From Variovorax sp. HW608 (GTDB taxonomy: Bacteria > Pseudomonadota > Gammaproteobacteria > Burkholderiales > Burkholderiaceae_C), in contig NZ_LT607803.1 of the NCBI RefSeq assembly GCF_900090195.1, positions 2,170,001 to 2,234,000 on the forward strand: 64,000 nt of DNA, written 5' to 3'. Below, one piece after another: positions 1-8,807 of this stretch; the first letter of the stretch is position 1, and every line of letters starts with the position of its first letter. A program made the translations under genes and the position numbers. The notes beneath the pieces are model-generated. The model saw only the letters and a list, made by a program, of their open reading frames with translations, was not told where the DNA came from and did not search any database.

Positions 1-716
1 AGCGTCTGCCGATCGCGCAGCGCCTCGCCGGCCACCAGCATGATCGAGAGCGCGATGGTCGCTTCCACCGGTGGCGGCCGCAGCGTGAGCAGGCCCAGCG
101 CGCTGCTGGCCAGCGTGATGCTGTGGGCGGCCGTGAAGGCCGTGATGGTCCACAGCAGCCGGCGGTTGAAGCCCACGAGGAACAGCAGGCCCATCACGAA
201 CATCAGGTGGTCCCAGCCCGTGAGGATGTGCTCGATGCCGAGCACGGTGTAGGCGGACGCGATCTCCCAGCGGCTTCGCTTGTCGTCCGCCGAGCCGTAG
301 AGATGCACCGTCGGCTGCCCGGCGGTGAGCGTGTACACGCGCGACTGGCCGTCCTGCCAGGTGATCTTCACGAGTGCCGCCGAGTAGCGCTTGCCGACGC
401 CGTCGAGCGACAGCGGCCCGGTGAGGCCGGCCTCGCCGCAATGCAGCGCGTTCGCGTCGTCGGCGCGGCAGCCTTCGGGCCACGCGGGTGTGAGGTCCTC
501 GGTCCCCGCGCGCCGGTCGGTCGCGGTCCACTGCCAGATGAACTCGCCGCGCGAGACTTCGCGCAGCTCCATCTCGGCGATGCTCATCTCGTGCGCATGC
601 GCCGTCACCGCGACGAGCGCGAGCGCCGCGAGGATGAGCCGCGCGGCCGCTCCGGAGGCGAATCCCGAAGCGCCGCTGCGCGAGGGTAGTCCGATCAGCC
701 GACGAAGCCAGGCCAT
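1..716 (-). CDS. HupE/UreJ family membrane protein (partial, 3' end outside window)
   Basis: About 238 codons are visible and the gene runs off the left edge. The N-terminus has a signal-like hydrophobic stretch ending in AHA around residue 40. A periplasmic segment of about 110 residues follows. Then come hydrophobic helices with the family-typical GIEHILTGWDHLMFVMGLLFL and FTAAHSITL, whose histidines and aspartate recall the metal-permease motif of HupE/UreJ proteins. Family members are nickel/cobalt-type permeases or uncharacterised relatives, so the transported substrate here is unknown. The start ATG (716-714) overlaps the TGA of the upstream isomerase gene by one base, so the two are probably translationally coupled. 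The family call is good; the function is only inferred. Confidence 0.8.
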   Translation of the reverse strand, partial: MAWLRRLIGLPSRSGASGFASGAAARLILAALALVAVTAHAHEMSIAEMELREVSRGEFIWQWTATDRRAGTEDLTPAWPEGCRADDANALHCGEAGLTGPLSLDGVGKRYSAALVKITWQDGQSRVYTLTAGQPTVHLYGSADDKRSRWEIASAYTVLGIEHILTGWDHLMFVMGLLFLVGFNRRLLWTITAFTAAHSITLASSALGLLTLRPPPVEATIALSIMLVAGEALRDRQT

Positions 717-1525
717 CACGGCTTCGCGCCCTCGTAGCGGATGCTGTACTTGCGCGCCAGCGTGCGCACGGCCGCGGTGCGCTGATCGGCCAGCGTCGCA
801 TCGGTCCAGTCCTGCAGCACCACGCCGTGCAGCCTCTCGAAGTCGGCCGGCTTCGCGGGCGTGACCGCATCGAGCCGGATCGCGCGCAGGCCGTCCCGGG
901 TCGGAAGGGCGAGCCACTGGCCCGGCTTTGCGGCCTCGAGTGCCGCGACGAAGTCCGCGCCGTAGCTTTGCTCGAGGTTCGCGCGCGGGCGGCCCTTGAA
1001 GACCCGCAGGCCCGCCTTGGCATCGCCGGGCGTGCCGGTGTTCAATGCGCCTACGAACCCGCGCAGCGCCGCCTCGGTCGTGTCCGGCGAGACCACCGCT
1101 TCCTCGAAGTCGTAGCGCGCGGGCTCGTCGTACTTCGCGCGCTTGCGCTCGAACCAGTCGCGCAGCACCTTCTCGTCGATCGGCGGCAGCTTGACGCCGG
1201 CATCGACCACGCTGAGCGCCTTGAAGATCACGCGCTCGCGGATCGCCGGGTCGCCCTGGTCCACGCGCAGCGCGAGGCCCTCGCGGTAGAGCACCTCGTT
1301 GTCGACCCAGCGCTCGCGCAGCGTCTTGAGTTCATCCGCGTTCGGCTCGCGGCCGCGCGACGCGGCGAAGAGGCGGCGGGCCTCCTCGTCGACCTCCGCG
1401 CCGACGACGATGGTGTGCGGGTCGTCCTCGCGGGAGACCAGGTAGTGGTCCACCGCGAAGAGCGCCGCGCCGAGCAGCACGAAGTGAAGCAGCGGTTCGC
1501 GCAGCCAGCCGGGCGTGTTTGCCAT
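716..1525 (-). CDS. PpiC-type peptidyl-prolyl cis-trans isomerase (parvulin-like), membrane anchored
   Basis: The protein has 269 aa. A hydrophobic segment at residues 12-28 (LLHFVLLGAALFAVDHYLV) looks like an uncleaved anchor, which would place the rest in the periplasm. Residues 45-125 resemble a SurA/PrsA-like N-terminal chaperone region with the EVLYREGLAL motif, and about 140-230 corresponds to a degenerate parvulin domain. Its role would be folding of exported proteins, here plausibly the neighbouring DUF3604 protein and the HupE-like permease. It lies 16 bp downstream of the DUF3604 gene and overlaps the hupE-like gene, so all three appear to be one operon. The parvulin domain is divergent, so catalytic activity is uncertain. 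Confidence 0.75.
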   Translation of the reverse strand: MANTPGWLREPLLHFVLLGAALFAVDHYLVSREDDPHTIVVGAEVDEEARRLFAASRGREPNADELKTLRERWVDNEVLYREGLALRVDQGDPAIRERVIFKALSVVDAGVKLPPIDEKVLRDWFERKRAKYDEPARYDFEEAVVSPDTTEAALRGFVGALNTGTPGDAKAGLRVFKGRPRANLEQSYGADFVAALEAAKPGQWLALPTRDGLRAIRLDAVTPAKPADFERLHGVVLQDWTDATLADQRTAAVRTLARKYSIRYEGAKP

Positions 1526-1541
1526 GCCTGTGTGCCACTCC

Positions 1542-3764
1542 CTACTTGACGCCGGCGACCGTCACCCCGCCGCGGACTTCGATATAGATCGGGTTGCTGT
1601 AGAACCAGAGGTCGGACCACGCGGCGACGTCGTAGCTCACGTACTTCTGGCCGTTGTTCACCGCGAGGTGATCGGGGCAGGCGGCGTCGTTGCACGGGAT
1701 CATCAGGTTCGCGACGTTGCTCGCATTGGTCGCGAGGTCGGGCAGCGGGTTGCCGTTGGCGTCGGTCTCGTGCGGCACGCTCGGCGGCATGTTGGTGCCG
1801 CGCAGGCGCAGGTACTGCGACGTGGTCACCGTGCCCGGCAGGCGGAAGACCATGCGGCGGAAGTCGCCCGGCGCGGTCTTCCAGTTCGCGCTGTTGAAGG
1901 TCTTGATGACCGCGGCCGTCGTGTTCTTGGCCGCCGCCGGCACGTTGGCGAGGTTCGGGTTCGTCAGCCAGTCGCGCGGCCATTCGCCGGCGTACTGCGA
2001 CGGATCGGCCGGGTTCCTGTAGCCGGTGACCATGCCGCGGATCACGTCGATGTGGTCGAGCACCGGCTTGTTCAGCGGTTGCTTGATGCCGATCTGCGCG
2101 AGCGACGGGTTCGGGAAGCTGTACGGCGAGTAGTTGGTGCCCGACGGATCGCGCACCACGACCGAGACGATGATCTCCGCGCCGGGGCGCACCACGAGCT
2201 TCTCGCCCATCGTCGCGCACTCGTCGCGGTCGACGTCGGTGTTCTGCAACGCGGCAGCGAAGGCCAGGCCTTCGACCACCGCGTTGCCGCCCGCATCGAG
2301 CGCCGGCGTGGAGCGGCCGCGCGGATAGGACGCGCAGGCCACGAACGCCAGCCGGTCGATGAGCTGGCCGGTGGTCGTGAAGCTGTTGCCGCTGCGCAAG
2401 CCGTCGACGATCGACTGCGGCGTCAGGTCGTCCTTGCCGTTCTTCTCGTGGCCCTCGGCTTGGCCGTTGCCCTTGCCGTTGCGCACCATCACGAAGTCGC
2501 GCTGGTATTCGCCGGGAAGGAAGTCCTGCGTGGAGCGGCGGTCATCGGGGCCGAACATGCCGCGGTTGTGCCAGTCCGAGCTCGCGAAGAACCAGTAGTT
2601 GCGGCCCTCGCCGAGCAGCGCATCCCACACGCCGCCGACCTGCGCGCCGTAGACGCCGGTGCCGCCGTAGGTGGTGCCGCCGACCGAGTCGACCAGCACG
2701 CCGCCGATGTTGTTGCGCTTGGGGAAGTACTCGCCGCGATCCGACGACGCATGGTGGCCCGGCTGCGTCTCGAAGCCGAAGGCCGACTTGGGCGCCGCGT
2801 TGTTGAAGTCGCGCAGGTGCTCGATGTTGAAGCCGTTGTTGCCGTCCGGGTTGAACGGGCCGGCGCGCTCGAGGTGCGAGGGCACGTAGTAGGAGCCGTT
2901 CGGGTGGAACTGCGCCATCCACTTCATCGCCTCGACGGTTTTCGCGTGGCCGCGCGTGCCGGTGCCGGCGCCGCTCGCGGGCATCAGCTTCTGCGCGGTC
3001 GCGTTCCAGCTCGGATCGGCGGCGTTCAGGCTGCCCGGCACCGAGCAGTTCCAGTTGTTGCCGACGGTGCCGCCGACCACGGTGTTGCCGCGGCCGGTGT
3101 CGGCATCGGCGCGATCGAAGCAGTACTCCCACTGCGCCATCGCGGTGGCATTGCCGAGCGGGGTGTAGCCCGGCGTGGTCGGCAGCTTTGCTTGATCGAT
3201 CGACTTGGGCATCTGGCCCGTGATCACCGAGGTCGACACGTGCTCGTGGCCCGCCGACACCGATTCGACGCCGATGAACAGCGGCAGGTCGCGCAGCCGG
3301 GCGAGGTACTCCAGGATCGGGTACTGGTACTCCTGGATCGACTGCCAGCGCCACATGTTGCCGTTGCCGCCGACGCCGCCGTTCAGGCCCTTGAGGTTGG
3401 CTGCGCCGATGGTGGCGGTCCAGGTGGTGGTGGGGGCCTGGCCGGTGTACGGATAGGCCGGCGTGCCGAGGCTTTCGTCCTCGGCCAGCGTGCAATTGCG
3501 ATTGCCGTTGCCGCCGTGGCCGGCCTGCACGAACCAGTCGAGACCCCAGGGCGTGTCCTGGGTGTCGGTGGCCTTCTTGACCAGCTTCTGCATCGAGATC
3601 GAGCCGTCGGAACAGGTCGTGTGGTTGTGGAAGTCGCCGGTCACGTAGGTGCCGGCGGGCTTCCCGCCGGCGCTGGCGGCGCTTGGAATGCCAAGAAGGC
3701 CAGCGGCACCGGCGGTCGCGACCGCAGCGAGGGCGAGCTGGTTCTTGGTGAATTGGATTTTCAT
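1542..3764 (-). CDS. DUF3604 family secreted protein (PHP-like domain)
   Basis: The protein has 740 aa. I chose the ATG at 3764 because a GGAG lies 8 nt upstream and MKIQFTKNQLALAAVATAGA then forms a normal signal peptide; an in-frame start 30 bp earlier is less likely. Just after the signal comes GDFHNHTTCSDGS, the histidine/aspartate signature of PHP-like phosphoesterase folds. Further in are WHNRG and SGNSFTTTGQ, which I associate with DUF3604. The family is exported and has no settled activity; metal-dependent hydrolysis is a reasonable inference from the PHP-like motif. It is the first gene of the DUF3604-ppiC-hupE unit. Confidence 0.85.
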   Translation of the reverse strand: MKIQFTKNQLALAAVATAGAAGLLGIPSAASAGGKPAGTYVTGDFHNHTTCSDGSISMQKLVKKATDTQDTPWGLDWFVQAGHGGNGNRNCTLAEDESLGTPAYPYTGQAPTTTWTATIGAANLKGLNGGVGGNGNMWRWQSIQEYQYPILEYLARLRDLPLFIGVESVSAGHEHVSTSVITGQMPKSIDQAKLPTTPGYTPLGNATAMAQWEYCFDRADADTGRGNTVVGGTVGNNWNCSVPGSLNAADPSWNATAQKLMPASGAGTGTRGHAKTVEAMKWMAQFHPNGSYYVPSHLERAGPFNPDGNNGFNIEHLRDFNNAAPKSAFGFETQPGHHASSDRGEYFPKRNNIGGVLVDSVGGTTYGGTGVYGAQVGGVWDALLGEGRNYWFFASSDWHNRGMFGPDDRRSTQDFLPGEYQRDFVMVRNGKGNGQAEGHEKNGKDDLTPQSIVDGLRSGNSFTTTGQLIDRLAFVACASYPRGRSTPALDAGGNAVVEGLAFAAALQNTDVDRDECATMGEKLVVRPGAEIIVSVVVRDPSGTNYSPYSFPNPSLAQIGIKQPLNKPVLDHIDVIRGMVTGYRNPADPSQYAGEWPRDWLTNPNLANVPAAAKNTTAAVIKTFNSANWKTAPGDFRRMVFRLPGTVTTSQYLRLRGTNMPPSVPHETDANGNPLPDLATNASNVANLMIPCNDAACPDHLAVNNGQKYVSYDVAAWSDLWFYSNPIYIEVRGGVTVAGVK

Positions 3765-3905
3765 CAGCGTGGCTCCATCAGGTTGGGCGGGCAAGGACCA
3801 GCCGCATGAGGTCCCTCACCCCCGCCGCTGGTGCAGCCGAAAGTACTGATCGGCGATGACCGCGCCGTGACACCGCGCGCATCGAGGCGACGAACGGCGC
3901 TGCGC

Positions 3906-6467
3906 TCAAGGCGCGGGCCCGGCGAGTTGGCGCAAGGCCAGCACGGCCTCGGTGCGCGCGGGCTGGATGTGCTGCAGATCTTCCAGAAGCGTGCGCGCCG
4001 CGCCCGCATCGGTGCGCGCCAGCGCACCCGCCATGCGCAGCAGCGGGTCGTAGGCCGGGCGGAAATCCGGGCTGATGCGAAGCACCGACAGCAGCGGTTC
4101 GCGCACCTGCGCGAGCATGCGTCGCACATCGGTCAGCGGCCGCACCGACTGGCCCGCGTCGAGGAAGCGGTCGCGCGCCCGCCAGTACGCGGCAAGGCGC
4201 TCGGCGCGGACCGCGGCGGCATCCGCGCCGATCACATCGGCGGGCGTAACGTCGAGCTCGCGCAGCAGCGCGAAGAGGCGCTCGCGCGGCAGCGAATCCG
4301 GCGCGTAGGTGATGCGGGGCGCCTTGTAGCCGACCACGGGGTGGTCGTCCGTATTCGCCGGCGCCGCTCCTGCGAAACGCGCGAGCGCCGAAGGTCCCGC
4401 GATGAAATTGCCGAGCACGCCGAAGGCATCCGCCATGCCGAGCGCCTCGGGGCGCACCGGAAGCGCCTTGGCCGCGAGCCGGGGGTCGAGGTCCGCCAGG
4501 TCCAGCGGACGGTCGTCCGCGCGCGCCACGAGACCGAGCACCGGCGTTTCGAGGCTGAAGGTGGCGAGCACCGCCAGCGCATGCGGATTCGCCGCGATGA
4601 ACGACTGCACGATGCTGCGCAAGGTCTCGATGTCGAGCTGATGCAGCGGCAGCCATTGGCAGAACACGCCGCCTTCGGCAAGCCGCTCGCGTATCGCGCG
4701 GAAATGCTGGGTCGTGTAGAGCGAACCGGTGCCGCTGCGCGCCGGGTGGTAGTTGTCCGCGACGATCACGTCGTAGCGCTGTGCGGCGGTGCGCACATAG
4801 CGGCGCGCATCGGCGACGATCACCCGGGGACGGCGATCGGGCGCTCCGCGTTCGAGCGCCTCGGTGAAGAACGACGACGATGCGACCACTTCGGGCAGCA
4901 GCTCCACCGCGTCCACCTGCAGCGCGGGGTCGTGCGCGGCCGACCAGGCCGTCACGCCGGTGCCGAGCCCGAGGAACAACGCACGGTGCGGCGCCGGATG
5001 CAGCAGCAGCGGGATCAGCGCCTGCCGCGCATCGGCCGGCAATGTCGCACTGCTGCCTTCCTGCTGCCGGTTGTCGATGCGAAGGCGCGCGACGCCGGCC
5101 GCGTCCTCGACCACGCTGACCGCGGCCATCGCGCCTTCGCGATAGCTGACGATGCGCCCGCCCTCGGGCACTTCGACGAAGGCCAGCCGCGGCGCAATCC
5201 ATCCGACTGCAAGCAATGCGGCCGCCGGCAGCCAGAAGGGCGGCCTGGAGATCGCACCGGGCAGCGTCAGGGCGAGGTAGCCGGCCGCGACCAGCAGCAG
5301 CGCGAGCTTCGGGCCCAGCGCAGGCAAGAGGACCACACCGAACAGCAGCGGCGCGGCGGCCGCACCGAGCGTGTTGAAGCCCAGCGCCTTGCCGAAAGCA
5401 TGGCCCTCTGCACGAGCCTGCGCCGCCAGATGACTGAACAGCGCCCCCATCACCATCGTCGGCAGCAGGAAGGCGGCGACGGCGGGCGCCGCTTCCGATG
5501 CGAGCGCGGAGGCCATGCCCGTGCCCAGCGCTTCGACCACGGCCCGCCGCAATCCGTCCGCACCCCAGAGGCTCAGCGTGCCGACGAGGCAGGCCGCCCC
5601 CTGCAGCGACAGCAGCCGATCGCGCGCCCGTGCCGGATCGCGTTCGCCGCCGCCCAGCCGGTGCCAGATCGCCGCGCCGATCGCGGTGCCCGCGAGATAC
5701 ACCGCGAGCAGCAACGCGAAGGTGTAGACCGTGTCTTGCGCCACCTGGCTCAGCACCCGAACCACCAGCACTTCGTAGCCGATGCCGAGCAGGCCCGTCG
5801 CGGCGAGGATGCCCGGCAGCTTCGTGCCGGCGGGACGAATCGCCGTGGAGGCATCGCGTCCCCCGGGCAGGCCGAGCGAGAACGCCGCCGCCGCGCAGAG
5901 GAGGTTCAGCGCGGCACACACGAAGGCGGTGTGCGCAAGGCCGAACTGCGGCACCAGCCAGAACGCCGCGCCGAGCACGCCCAGCACCGCGCCGAAGGTG
6001 TTGCAGGCATAGAGCGCCGCGATGCTGCGCCTCTCGTGGCCGAGCCGCGCCATCACGCGCTCCATCGCGGGCATCGTCGCGCCCATGGCGGCGGTCGCGG
6101 GCAGCAGCACGACGAAGGTGCCGAAGAAGGCGAGGGTCCACTGCCACGCGGGCGTCGGCTGCGGACCCGTGGCATCGAGCAGCATCTGGCTGACCGGCGC
6201 GAGCAGCAGCGCCAGCGCCACGCTCCAGAGCGCCATCAGTGCTTCGCTCGCGGCATACCAGCGCTCTGGCCGCGCGCTGCGAACCACGCGCGGCCCGACC
6301 GCGAAGGTGCCGAGCGCGATGCCGCCGAAGAAGCCCGCCACCACCGCGAGCACCGCGGCCGATTCATGGCCGAGCCACAGCGCGCTCTGCTGCGTCCACA
6401 CGATCTGGTAGCCGAGGCCCGCGAAGCCGGAGCCCACCATCAGCATGCAGGCGACGCGATGGCGCAT
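3906..6467 (-). CDS. Fused multi-span membrane / spermidine synthase-like protein
   Basis: The protein has 853 aa. The N-terminal half (about residues 1-400) has repeated hydrophobic helices of transporter type (AVLAVVAGFFGGIALGTFAVG). The second half carries a SAM-dependent spermidine-synthase fold with LFLGLGTGVTAW, an acidic VDAVELLPE segment and YDVIVADNYHP. A tail of helical repeats follows from about residue 700. Such MFS/spermidine-synthase fusions are widespread but uncharacterised; polyamine aminopropyl transfer is not proven for them. It ends 141 bp from the DUF3604 gene and starts 3 bp from the end of the oxygenase gene upstream, so it is probably co-transcribed with the oxygenase. 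Confidence 0.8.
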   Translation of the reverse strand: MRHRVACMLMVGSGFAGLGYQIVWTQQSALWLGHESAAVLAVVAGFFGGIALGTFAVGPRVVRSARPERWYAASEALMALWSVALALLLAPVSQMLLDATGPQPTPAWQWTLAFFGTFVVLLPATAAMGATMPAMERVMARLGHERRSIAALYACNTFGAVLGVLGAAFWLVPQFGLAHTAFVCAALNLLCAAAAFSLGLPGGRDASTAIRPAGTKLPGILAATGLLGIGYEVLVVRVLSQVAQDTVYTFALLLAVYLAGTAIGAAIWHRLGGGERDPARARDRLLSLQGAACLVGTLSLWGADGLRRAVVEALGTGMASALASEAAPAVAAFLLPTMVMGALFSHLAAQARAEGHAFGKALGFNTLGAAAAPLLFGVVLLPALGPKLALLLVAAGYLALTLPGAISRPPFWLPAAALLAVGWIAPRLAFVEVPEGGRIVSYREGAMAAVSVVEDAAGVARLRIDNRQQEGSSATLPADARQALIPLLLHPAPHRALFLGLGTGVTAWSAAHDPALQVDAVELLPEVVASSSFFTEALERGAPDRRPRVIVADARRYVRTAAQRYDVIVADNYHPARSGTGSLYTTQHFRAIRERLAEGGVFCQWLPLHQLDIETLRSIVQSFIAANPHALAVLATFSLETPVLGLVARADDRPLDLADLDPRLAAKALPVRPEALGMADAFGVLGNFIAGPSALARFAGAAPANTDDHPVVGYKAPRITYAPDSLPRERLFALLRELDVTPADVIGADAAAVRAERLAAYWRARDRFLDAGQSVRPLTDVRRMLAQVREPLLSVLRISPDFRPAYDPLLRMAGALARTDAGAARTLLEDLQHIQPARTEAVLALRQLAGPAP

Positions 6468-6470
6468 CGC

Positions 6471-7103
6471 TCAGCCGCCGAAGCTGATCTTGTAGCCCCA
6501 GGAGTCCAGCCGCGAAGGGATCGCGTTGAACGCCATCGTCACGCGGCGCTCGCCGGGGTTCGGCGGCACCGCGTGCATCAGGTAGCTCGGGAAGAGCACC
6601 ATGTCGCCGGGCTCGGGCATCGGGCTGATCCACTTGTCCGCGCTGTAGGGGCCGGGCGCCGTGCCCGCGTGGTCGTTGCGGAAGGCGAAGTCGTGGCCAC
6701 CGGGCGACTTCATGAACACGGTGCGCGCATCCTCATGCGTGGGCGTGAGGTACACCACGCCGGAGACGAAGCTGTTCGCGTGGTTGTGCATCGCCTGCCG
6801 GCCACCGGTGTGGAGCACGTTGACCCACATCTCCTTGATCGACCAGCCGATGCGCTCGCCGAAGAGCAGCGCGCCGAAGTCCGCCAGCCGGGGCGTGATC
6901 AGGCCCGCGCATTCGACCAACAGCGGGCTGTCGCCGGGCTGCAGCATCGCGGTGTGAGACAGCTTGGCCGAAGAGTTGTTGTCCTGCACTGCGAGCGACG
7001 AGAAGTGACCGACCAGTCCTTGCACCAGCGCAGGCCCGAGCACTTGCGGCGAGCGCATGAACGGGATGGGAAAGAGTCCTGTGATTTCGTCCATCGCCCG
7101 CAT
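6471..7103 (-). CDS. TIGR02466 family 2OG-Fe(II) oxygenase-like protein
   Basis: The protein has 210 aa. The double-stranded beta-helix core is seen as QAMHNHANSFVSGVVYLT (residues 103-120, candidate iron ligands H106/H108), PGDMVLFPSYLMHAVPPN (H177) and an RR pair at 186-187 that could bind 2-oxoglutarate. This matches the TIGR02466/PF13759 type of putative 2-oxoglutarate, iron-dependent oxygenase. The substrate is unknown; a peptide or small-molecule hydroxylation partnered with the adjacent SAM-enzyme fusion is speculative. The start could also be the ATG at 7094 (MDEITGLF), which begins closer to the conserved region. It is divergent from the small secreted gene at 7192. Confidence 0.78.
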   Translation of the reverse strand: MRAMDEITGLFPIPFMRSPQVLGPALVQGLVGHFSSLAVQDNNSSAKLSHTAMLQPGDSPLLVECAGLITPRLADFGALLFGERIGWSIKEMWVNVLHTGGRQAMHNHANSFVSGVVYLTPTHEDARTVFMKSPGGHDFAFRNDHAGTAPGPYSADKWISPMPEPGDMVLFPSYLMHAVPPNPGERRVTMAFNAIPSRLDSWGYKISFGG

Positions 7104-7191
7104 TGTGGCGTCGGCAGCGCGCGGATGGGGTCATGGTTCTGTCATGTGCGCTTTCCAGAATGGCCCGCTCTTTCCGACAGCACATTCACCC

Positions 7192-7620
7192 ATGCAACGC
7201 CTTCTCTCCACCGCCGCGCTCGGCGCGGCCCTGATCGCACTGTGTGCGTCGTCGGCAACGTGGAGTGCGGAGGTCGACTTCAACACGCTCGCCGTGGCGC
7301 CGGAACCGGAGCAGTCGAGCGCGCCCGCGCAGGCGCAGGCATGGGTGTCGCCGCATCCCTTGTCGAACACCGCGAATGACGCAGGCAGCGGGCCCGTGCC
7401 GCCGGATCCGGTCCGTCGCGAAGAGGGCGCGGAATCGGGCGGCGCGATGTTCACGCCTTTCTCCAGCGCCGCGCCGACGCCGTCGACCCGCAGTGCGGCA
7501 GCCCGGCACGGCCCGGCTGCCGAGGCACCGCAGGGCACCGGTGCGGCCGATCTCGTCCTGACCCTCCTTGCCGTCCTCGCAGGCGTCGGCGCGATCGCGT
7601 GGCTCCTGCGCAGAGCCTGA
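7192..7620 (+). CDS. Small exported protein with C-terminal membrane anchor, unknown function
   Basis: The protein has 142 aa. MQRLLSTAALGAALIALCAS followed by SATWSAEV is a clear signal peptide; I chose this internal ATG over an upstream one for that reason. The middle is a low-complexity Ala/Pro/Ser-rich stretch (about residues 35-115). The C-terminus, LVLTLLAVLAGVGAIAWLLRRA, is one transmembrane helix ending in Arg-Arg. It resembles sorting-type tails but has no PEP-CTERM or LPXTG motif. I do not recognise a family. It converges on pstS with a 9-bp gap. Confidence 0.55.
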   Translation: MQRLLSTAALGAALIALCASSATWSAEVDFNTLAVAPEPEQSSAPAQAQAWVSPHPLSNTANDAGSGPVPPDPVRREEGAESGGAMFTPFSSAAPTPSTRSAAARHGPAAEAPQGTGAADLVLTLLAVLAGVGAIAWLLRRA

Positions 7621-7629
7621 GCCTGGTCT

Positions 7630-8670
7630 CTACTTGAACGGGATCGGCTTGCCCGACGCGTCCTTGATGTCGCCCCAGGCGGTGGCGATCACGCCCTTGA
7701 CCTTGTCGGGCATCGGCACGTAGTCCAGGTCGCCGGCGGTCTTGTCACCGTTCTTGTAGGCCCAGTCGAAGAACTTCAGCGTGGTCGTCGCCTGCGCCGG
7801 CTTGTCCTGCGTCTTGTGCATCAGGATGAAGGTCGCGCCGGTGATCGGCCACGACTCCTTGCCCGCCTGGTCGGTCAGCACCTGGTAGAAGCTCTTGGAC
7901 CAGTCCGCACCCGCCGCAGCCGCCTTGAAGGCCGAATCGTCCGGCGACACGAAGTGGCCGTCCTTGTTCTGCATCTGGGCGTAGTTCATCTTGTTCTGCT
8001 TGACGTAGGCGTACTCCACGTAGCCGATCGAGTTGGGCAGACGGTTCACGAACGCGGCAACGCCCTCGTTGCCCTTGCCGCCCGCGCCGGTGGGCCAGTT
8101 CACGGCCGTGCCGTCGCCGACCTTGGCCTTCCACTCGGGGTTGGCCTTGCTCAGGTAGTTGGTGAACAGGAACGTGGTGCCCGAGCCGTCCGCGCGGCGC
8201 ACCGGCGCGATGGCCGCGTCCGGCAGGTTCAGCGACGGGTTCAGCGCCTTGATGGCCGCATCGTTCCACTTGGCGATCTTGCCCAGGTAGATGTCGCCCA
8301 GCACCTGGCCGCTGAGCTTGAGCTCGCCGGCCTTGATGCCCTGGATGTTGACCACCGGCACCACCCCGCCGATGACGGTGGGGAACTGCATCAGGCCCTT
8401 GCTCTTGAGCTCGTCGTCCGACAGCGGCATGTCCGAGGCGCCGAAGTCCACGGTCTTGGCGTCGATCTGCTTGATGCCGGCGCCCGAACCCACGGACTGG
8501 TAGTTGATCTTGGCGCCGGTGGCCTTGTTGAAGTCGGAGGCCCACTTCGAATACAGCGGCGCCGGGAAGCTGGCGCCGGCGCCCGTGGCCTCTTCGGCGA
8601 AGGCGCAAACCGGCACGAGTGCCGCGACCATCAAGACAGCGGCGGTGGCCCGCCTGATCATTGAAGTCAT
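7630..8670 (-). CDS. pstS: Phosphate ABC transporter substrate-binding protein PstS
   Basis: The protein has 346 aa. A signal peptide ends around CAFAEE, followed by the PstS hallmarks [34 protein letters not shown] and [16 protein letters not shown], which line the phosphate pocket. It captures periplasmic orthophosphate for the PstCAB importer. AGGAGG lies 4 nt before the ATG. A Pho box at 8732-8749 indicates PhoB control. No pstC, pstA, pstB or phoU lies next to it, so it is either an orphan copy or served by a distant pst operon. Confidence 0.95.
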   Translation of the reverse strand: MTSMIRRATAAVLMVAALVPVCAFAEEATGAGASFPAPLYSKWASDFNKATGAKINYQSVGSGAGIKQIDAKTVDFGASDMPLSDDELKSKGLMQFPTVIGGVVPVVNIQGIKAGELKLSGQVLGDIYLGKIAKWNDAAIKALNPSLNLPDAAIAPVRRADGSGTTFLFTNYLSKANPEWKAKVGDGTAVNWPTGAGGKGNEGVAAFVNRLPNSIGYVEYAYVKQNKMNYAQMQNKDGHFVSPDDSAFKAAAAGADWSKSFYQVLTDQAGKESWPITGATFILMHKTQDKPAQATTTLKFFDWAYKNGDKTAGDLDYVPMPDKVKGVIATAWGDIKDASGKPIPFK

Positions 8671-8731
8671 GGGACCTCCTTTTGGACGGGCGGACTCGCA
8701 CCCGCGAAACCGAACATGATGGCAGCGGGTT

Positions 8732-8749
8732 GTGGCAGGAGTGTGACAG
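8732..8749 (-). promoter_or_regulatory. Pho box upstream of pstS
   Basis: On the minus strand two 7-bp direct repeats, CTGTCAC and CTGCCAC, are separated by 4 bp (ACTC). This fits the PhoB-box pattern of two CTGTCA(T/C)-type repeats with a 4-bp AT-rich spacer, except that this spacer is half GC. It lies 62 bp upstream of the pstS start codon, so a PhoB-activated promoter would fall between. Seen directly; the regulatory role is inferred. Confidence 0.75.
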
Positions 8750-8807
8750 CGGGCCCTTGGCTACCGTGGCGAAGAAGACGGGCTTTCGGCGACCGGCGCC
8801 GCGAGCG

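Noticed and set aside
1515..3809. Plus-strand frame of 764 codons
   Set aside because: Antisense to the DUF3604 gene, which has a signal peptide, ribosome binding site and PHP-like motif.
3831..7379. Long plus-strand frame of 1182 codons
   Set aside because: It lies opposite the well-supported membrane/SAM-fusion and oxygenase genes; its Arg/His/Gln-rich composition is that of antisense high-GC sequence and no domain is recognisable.
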